A DNA stretch of 57,187 bases from Arthrobacter sp. Leaf141. GTDB taxonomy: Bacteria; Actinomycetota; Actinomycetes; Actinomycetales; Micrococcaceae. Position 1 is the stretch's first letter. Each line of letters begins with the position of its first letter. A program made the translations under genes and the position numbers. The notes beneath the pieces are model-generated. The model saw nothing but the letters and a program-made list of their open reading frames with translations. It searched no databases and was not told the DNA's origin. This document shows, one piece after another, positions 53,301 to 57,187 of this stretch. The stretch is taken from the NCBI RefSeq assembly GCF_001424565.1, contig NZ_LMOL01000044.1:510-57696 (forward strand), read 5' to 3'.

Positions 53301-54095
53301 GTGGCACAGGAACCAGGACAGCGAACATCCGGCAGGGGCCCCAACTGGTGGCGCCGCTTCCACGACAAGTTCGTTGTGGAAGAGCGCTACATGGACCCCG
53401 CGGCGCGAACAGCCCTGTACCGCTGGGCCGTGATCCTGATGGCAGTCGGGGCTGTCCTGTTTGTGGCAACCCTGCTTGGGGTCCTGCAACGGGATGGGCT
53501 GGCGTCGGCCGATGAATCAGCCCGGAACTGGCTCCTGTCCACCCGGTCGGAGGTGCTCACAGCGGTGATGATCTTCCTGGCCGTGGTTTTTGGACCCATA
53601 GCCCTGCCGATTATCGTCCTGGTGATCATCCTGGTGTGGGGGTTCGCGGCCAAGCATGCCTGGCGGCCCATGCTCCTGGCGGGCGGCATGCTCACGGGCG
53701 TGGTGATTTCACAGATCATCCTGCAGATCGTCCGGCGGTCCCGGCCGCCTGTGGAACTGATGCTGTTCGGTGCCGACCACACGTTCTCATTCCCTTCCGG
53801 CCATGTCCTGGGTGCCTGCGACTTCCTGCTGGTGGGCGTTTTCCTGATCGTCTCGCGCCGCACCAACACCCGGACCGCCGTGCTCGGCTTTATAGGTGCC
53901 GGCGTCGGGATTGTGCTGGCAGCGCTCAGCCGGCTGTACCTGGGCTACCACTGGTTCACCGACGCCCTGGCGTCGCTGTCGCTGTCGCTGCTCATCCTGG
54001 GTGCGGTCATCGCGCTCGACACGTGGCGCACGGCCCGGATCCCGGGCGAACGGATCACCGGCGAGCTCTCCAAAGCGGACGCGCCGGGCGACTAG
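53301..54095 (+). CDS. PAP2 superfamily membrane phosphatase
   Basis: 264 residues from a GTG at 53301. Six membrane helices are present. The three phosphatase motifs are KxxxxxxRP-like VRRSRPP, FSFPSGHVLGACDF (PSGH) and RLYLGYHWFTDALASLSLS (SRxxxxxHxxxD). The basic N-terminus (WWRRFHDKF) is cytoplasmic. Members dephosphorylate lipid phosphates such as undecaprenyl pyrophosphate or phosphatidate. The stop overlaps the convergent ATPase gene by 4 bp. Confidence 0.92.
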   Translation: MAQEPGQRTSGRGPNWWRRFHDKFVVEERYMDPAARTALYRWAVILMAVGAVLFVATLLGVLQRDGLASADESARNWLLSTRSEVLTAVMIFLAVVFGPIALPIIVLVIILVWGFAAKHAWRPMLLAGGMLTGVVISQIILQIVRRSRPPVELMLFGADHTFSFPSGHVLGACDFLLVGVFLIVSRRTNTRTAVLGFIGAGVGIVLAALSRLYLGYHWFTDALASLSLSLLILGAVIALDTWRTARIPGERITGELSKADAPGD

Positions 54096-55483
54096 GTTTC
54101 GGCTGGTTCCCCACCGCTGCCCAGCAGGCTGCGGGTGAGGGATTCGGCGTCGGCCATCAGGTCCTCCACCGCGGCGGCGAGGTGGGCGTCGGACACCGCT
54201 GCGCCCTCCAACGCGGCCGCCACCACCGCGCGGCGGACCAGTTCGCGGGCGAGGGACGCGGTGGTGCCCTCCGTCCGTTCGGCGGCAGCCGCCAGGGCAG
54301 CCCGCGAGAAGCCAACGTGGCGGGCGTAGAGCTCCAACAACCGGATCCGCTCCGCACGCCCCGGCAGCGGGACCTCCACGGCCAGGTCCACCCGGCCAGG
54401 GCGCTGGGCCAGGGCCCGTTCCAGCATGTCCGGCCTGTTTGTGGTGAGCACAAACGCCACATCAGCGTCGTTGTCCAGCCCGTCCATGGCATCCAGCACC
54501 TCAAAAAGCAGCGGCTGCGGGCCGTGCCCAATGCTCCTGTCCTCGGCAATCAGGTCGCAGTCCTCCATCACCACAATGGACGGCTGCAACGCCCGGGCCA
54601 TCCGCGCCGCATCGGAAATCCTGGCGAGGGACCCGCCGGACAGGAGGATCGCCGTCGAGCCTGCACTCTGGCTCAGCAGGTGCCTGACGGTGTGCGTTTT
54701 TCCGGTCCCGGGCTTCCCGTACAACAGGATGCCGCGCTTGAGGTGCTGGCCGTGGTCCCTGAGCGAAGCGCGGTGCGTGGCGATGCCCACTGTATGGTCC
54801 GCCACCTTCTGCAGGAGTCCTGCAGGCAGGATGACGTCCGACGCCGGGAGGCTTGGCCGGTGATGGAACGTCACGCCCGCGGCGCTGGGGCCGTATTCGT
54901 TCATCACCAGGGAAATCACTTGCCCCTTAAGGACGCTGTTGCCATCCATCCGGCGCCGGAACTCTGCGAGGAACCCCGTGGCGGCATCCCGGTCCGCGGC
55001 GAGGACTTCAAGCGTCGCCTGCGGGCGGCCGGATTGCGGGCTGCTGTCGCGCTGCAGGACGGCCAGTGGCTTGCCGTCAAAGCTGAACAGCCAGAGGCCC
55101 AGGGCCACGGCCTGGCGGTGGCTGTCCGGGCCCACCGCGAGGTTCGCGAAGTCCGGCTTGGCGAGCGGGAACTGCGGGTAGAGCTGTGATTCCTGGACCA
55201 TGTCGCTCAGGGACTGGTGATGCCGCTGGCCGCCACCGCCGATGCCAACCAGCCGGCCAGCGGGGTCCTTTTCCACCAGGCCTGCCATCACAATGTCGGC
55301 ATCCACAAACCGGTGCGGCGGGATCTGTTCCACCACCACCGAAAGCTCCCCGGCAGCCACGCCGAGATGCCCGGTCAGGGCTTCAACCAGCTGTGTTCCG
55401 GCCTGCGGTTTATGGCTTGCGGACTGCGCCAGATTAACCAGCGCAGCAAAATCGTCGATGAACTTCCCCAGTTTTCCATCCAT
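54092..55483 (-). CDS. AAA+ ATPase (CDC48/FtsH-like, single AAA module)
   Basis: 463 residues. The N-terminal half (about 1-220) is not recognised. The AAA module has ILLYGKPGTGKTHTVRHLL (Walker A), SIVVMEDCDLIAEDRS (Walker B with Glu-Asp), VLTTNRPDMLERALAQRPGRVDLAVEVPLP (sensor 1 and arginine finger) and a C-terminal lid with VGFSRAALAAAAERTEGTTASLARELVRRAVVAA. It has no protease domain or membrane segment, so it would be a chaperone or adaptor-type ATPase. Substrate unknown. It stands between PAP2 and GH1 genes. Confidence 0.9.
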   Translation of the reverse strand: MDGKLGKFIDDFAALVNLAQSASHKPQAGTQLVEALTGHLGVAAGELSVVVEQIPPHRFVDADIVMAGLVEKDPAGRLVGIGGGGQRHHQSLSDMVQESQLYPQFPLAKPDFANLAVGPDSHRQAVALGLWLFSFDGKPLAVLQRDSSPQSGRPQATLEVLAADRDAATGFLAEFRRRMDGNSVLKGQVISLVMNEYGPSAAGVTFHHRPSLPASDVILPAGLLQKVADHTVGIATHRASLRDHGQHLKRGILLYGKPGTGKTHTVRHLLSQSAGSTAILLSGGSLARISDAARMARALQPSIVVMEDCDLIAEDRSIGHGPQPLLFEVLDAMDGLDNDADVAFVLTTNRPDMLERALAQRPGRVDLAVEVPLPGRAERIRLLELYARHVGFSRAALAAAAERTEGTTASLARELVRRAVVAAALEGAAVSDAHLAAAVEDLMADAESLTRSLLGSGGEPAET

Positions 55484-55591
55484 GCCCAGACCCTAGCAGG
55501 AAGGCCCGGATTGCCACTCGTCAGCATCCCCGCGGTGTGAGATTCTGGGGGGTACAGTTTCCGCCCCCAGCCTAGGAAGTTGCAGCCCCGC

Positions 55592-57130
55592 ATGCACATC
55601 ACCGCCAAGGATCTTGCCGCCCTCCTTCCCTCCGGATTCACCCTTGGAGTGGCTACCGCTGCGTTCCAGATCGAGGGGGCACTGGAGGAGGACGGCCGCG
55701 GCCCCGCAGGGTGGGACCGGTTCGCTGCCAGGCCCGGAACCATCGTGGGGGACCACAGCCCCGTGGTGGCCACCGACCACTACCACCGGATGCCCCAGGA
55801 TGTGGCCCTGATGAAGCAGCTGGGCGTGGATTCGTACCGGTTCTCCTTTGGCTGGCCGCGGATCCAGCCCACGGGCAAGGGCCCGGCAAACCGCGCCGGC
55901 CTGGACTTCTACGACCGGCTCCTGGACGAACTGCTGGCCAACGGGATCTCGCCGATGGCCACCGTGTACCACTGGGACACCCCGCTGGCCCTGGACGACG
56001 ACGGCGGCTGGATGAACCGGGACACGGCCTACCGCCTGGGTGAATACGCAGCCATCCTTGGCGAGGCGTTCGGGGACCGGGTGGACCGCTGGGTCACCAT
56101 CAACGAGCCCGCCACCGTCACCACCAACGGCTACACGCTGGGGCTGCATTCCCCTGGGAAGGATCTGCTTCTGGGTGCCTTCCCCACCGTCCACCACCAG
56201 CTGCTGGGCCACGGCCTGGCACTGCAGGCGCTGCGGGCTGCAGGGGTACGCGGGGAAATCGGCATGACCAACGTCTACTCGCCCATGGTGCCCAACTCGA
56301 TCAACCCCCTGGACAAGGTCGCGGCCGGGCTGATGGACCTGGCACAAAACACCCTTTACGCGGATCCCGTCCTGAAGGGCAAATACCCTGACCTGGTCCG
56401 GGCCGCAAAGTTCTTCAGCTCCTTCGAGCACCCGGACGAAGACCTGGAACTCATCTCCGCGCCTCTGGACTTCTACGGCCTGAACTACTACATGCCCACC
56501 AAGGTCGCAGTGGGTCCAGGCAGCGGTGCGGTGCCTGCCAGCATGGCCGAAGCCATGGGCAGCGACATCAGCGCCACCGGCGGTACGGCCCCGTTCCACG
56601 TTGAAGCCTGGCCGGAGGCTGACATTACTGCCTACGGCTGGCCGGTCAAGCCGGAGTACATGGGGGTGGCGCTGAAGGAAATGGCAGCCCGGTACCCCAA
56701 CCTGCCGCCCGTGTACATCACCGAGGGCGGGGCCAGCTTCGAGGACATCCTGGTCCGGGACAAAGCCACCAACACCGTGTCCATTCCCGATGAGCGCCGC
56801 CTCAAGTACCTGTCCGACCATATCGAGGCCGCGGTGAAGGCAACGGCGCCGGGAGGCATCGCGGAGAGCATCGAGCTGCGTGGCTACTACGTGTGGTCGC
56901 TGCTGGACAACTTTGAGTGGTCGGCCGGGTACAAACAGCCGTTCGGGCTGCTCCACGTGGACTTCGAAACCCTGGAGCGGACGCCCAAGGCCTCCTATTA
57001 CTGGCTCCAGGAGCTGATCGAGGAACGCAACCTCCTGCAGGCCGCAGGGATGGCGGTGGCACAGGCAGCGGTCCCGGAAGGCGCTGCAATTCCGGACGAC
57101 GGCGCCACGCCCGTGGGTGCCATGGCCTAG
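55592..57130 (+). CDS. glycoside hydrolase family 1 beta-glucosidase
   Basis: 512 residues from the ATG at 55592; a TTG at 55580 is in frame. GH1 signatures: FTLGVATAAFQIEGALEEDGRGPAGWDRFA at the N-terminus, VDSYRFSFGWPRIQPTG, WVTINEP (acid/base Glu), YITEGG (nucleophile Glu) and WSLLDNFEWSAGYKQPFGLLHVDFETLERTPKASYYW at the end. It hydrolyses beta-linked glucosides, galactosides or fucosides inside the cell; no signal peptide. The last 35 residues (AVAQAAVPEGAAIPDDGATPVG) are an extra tail. Confidence 0.95.
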   Translation: MHITAKDLAALLPSGFTLGVATAAFQIEGALEEDGRGPAGWDRFAARPGTIVGDHSPVVATDHYHRMPQDVALMKQLGVDSYRFSFGWPRIQPTGKGPANRAGLDFYDRLLDELLANGISPMATVYHWDTPLALDDDGGWMNRDTAYRLGEYAAILGEAFGDRVDRWVTINEPATVTTNGYTLGLHSPGKDLLLGAFPTVHHQLLGHGLALQALRAAGVRGEIGMTNVYSPMVPNSINPLDKVAAGLMDLAQNTLYADPVLKGKYPDLVRAAKFFSSFEHPDEDLELISAPLDFYGLNYYMPTKVAVGPGSGAVPASMAEAMGSDISATGGTAPFHVEAWPEADITAYGWPVKPEYMGVALKEMAARYPNLPPVYITEGGASFEDILVRDKATNTVSIPDERRLKYLSDHIEAAVKATAPGGIAESIELRGYYVWSLLDNFEWSAGYKQPFGLLHVDFETLERTPKASYYWLQELIEERNLLQAAGMAVAQAAVPEGAAIPDDGATPVGAMA

Positions 57131-57187
57131 CTGTACTCGGCCAGGACGTTGGTTACATCGTGAAAGGGTGAAGACCTCTTAGGTTGG

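Noticed and set aside
55493..56956. A 487-codon minus-strand frame opposite the GH1 gene
   Set aside because: Antisense shadow of a GH1 enzyme with complete signatures.
57131..57187. Possible start of another gene at the right edge
   Set aside because: Only 57 bases follow the GH1 stop and no coding or RNA signal is visible.

Overview
The window looks like chromosomal DNA of a high-GC Gram-positive actinobacterium of the Arthrobacter/Pseudarthrobacter type (Micrococcaceae). The reasons are the strongly GC-biased third codon positions, frequent GTG and TTG starts, many 4-bp start/stop overlaps, actinobacterial families (Asp23/DUF2273/DUF6286, GAF-ANTAR, DesA3-type desaturase with its reductase, DUF2630) and SipW-type AYW signal sequences. 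The genus is an inference from protein character. No rRNA, tRNA, CRISPR array or replication origin was seen.

Layout. 1-396: the 3' end of a tandem-repeat ORF running off the left edge. 473-4755 (minus): an envelope-stress cluster with two Asp23 proteins, small membrane partners, a CsbD protein, an ECF-like sigma factor and a predicted zinc-finger/Asp23 anti-sigma protein. 4870-5712: a CPBP membrane protein. 5856-7496: an IS30-family element sitting in the loop of a hairpin. 7558-10266: small proteins, a GAF-ANTAR regulator and an S51 peptidase. 10313-14505: an autoregulated ArsR/SRPBCC pair, a GH35 beta-galactosidase with a LacI-type operator, and a DUF1992 protein. 14586-19654: GNAT, a class A penicillin-binding protein, a PadR regulator and an ammonium transporter. 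19973-20665: remnants of a VOC gene and a MarR gene fused head to head by an apparent deletion. 20738-24453: a GntR-controlled amidase/transporter/DUF2848 catabolic block with matching operators. 24488-28855: small membrane proteins, LhgO, YnfA and an LLM flavin oxidoreductase. 28927-30797: ChrB-like protein plus MFS exporter. 31017-34288: ferredoxin reductase, fatty acid desaturase and an alpha/beta hydrolase.

34354-39626 (minus) is a surface-polymer block: Cthe_2159-like carbohydrate-binding lipoprotein, VTC polyphosphate-polymerase domain protein, DUF4956 membrane protein, GT2-GtrA fusion and NAGPA-type glycosidase. A response-regulator gene broken by one base lies next to it. 40185-43949 is a tctBAC-rraA operon divergent from an RpiR regulator and an MFS gene, with an inverted repeat between them. 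46144-50461 pairs a second GAF-ANTAR regulator with four secreted proteins; three have AYW signal sequences, and three share a C-terminal Cys-Gly-Ala motif, suggesting a TasA/CalY-like surface assembly. The window ends with adenylate kinase, an NAD-dependent epimerase, an AlkC/AlkD-type HEAT-repeat protein, a PAP2 phosphatase, an AAA+ ATPase and a GH1 beta-glucosidase.

The most interesting points are the sigma factor/zinc-finger-Asp23 pair inside the Asp23 operon, the AYW secreted-protein cluster with an internal hairpin after its first gene, the IS30 insertion in a hairpin loop, the head-to-head VOC/MarR deletion scar, and several regulator genes whose start codon lies in or beside a palindromic operator.
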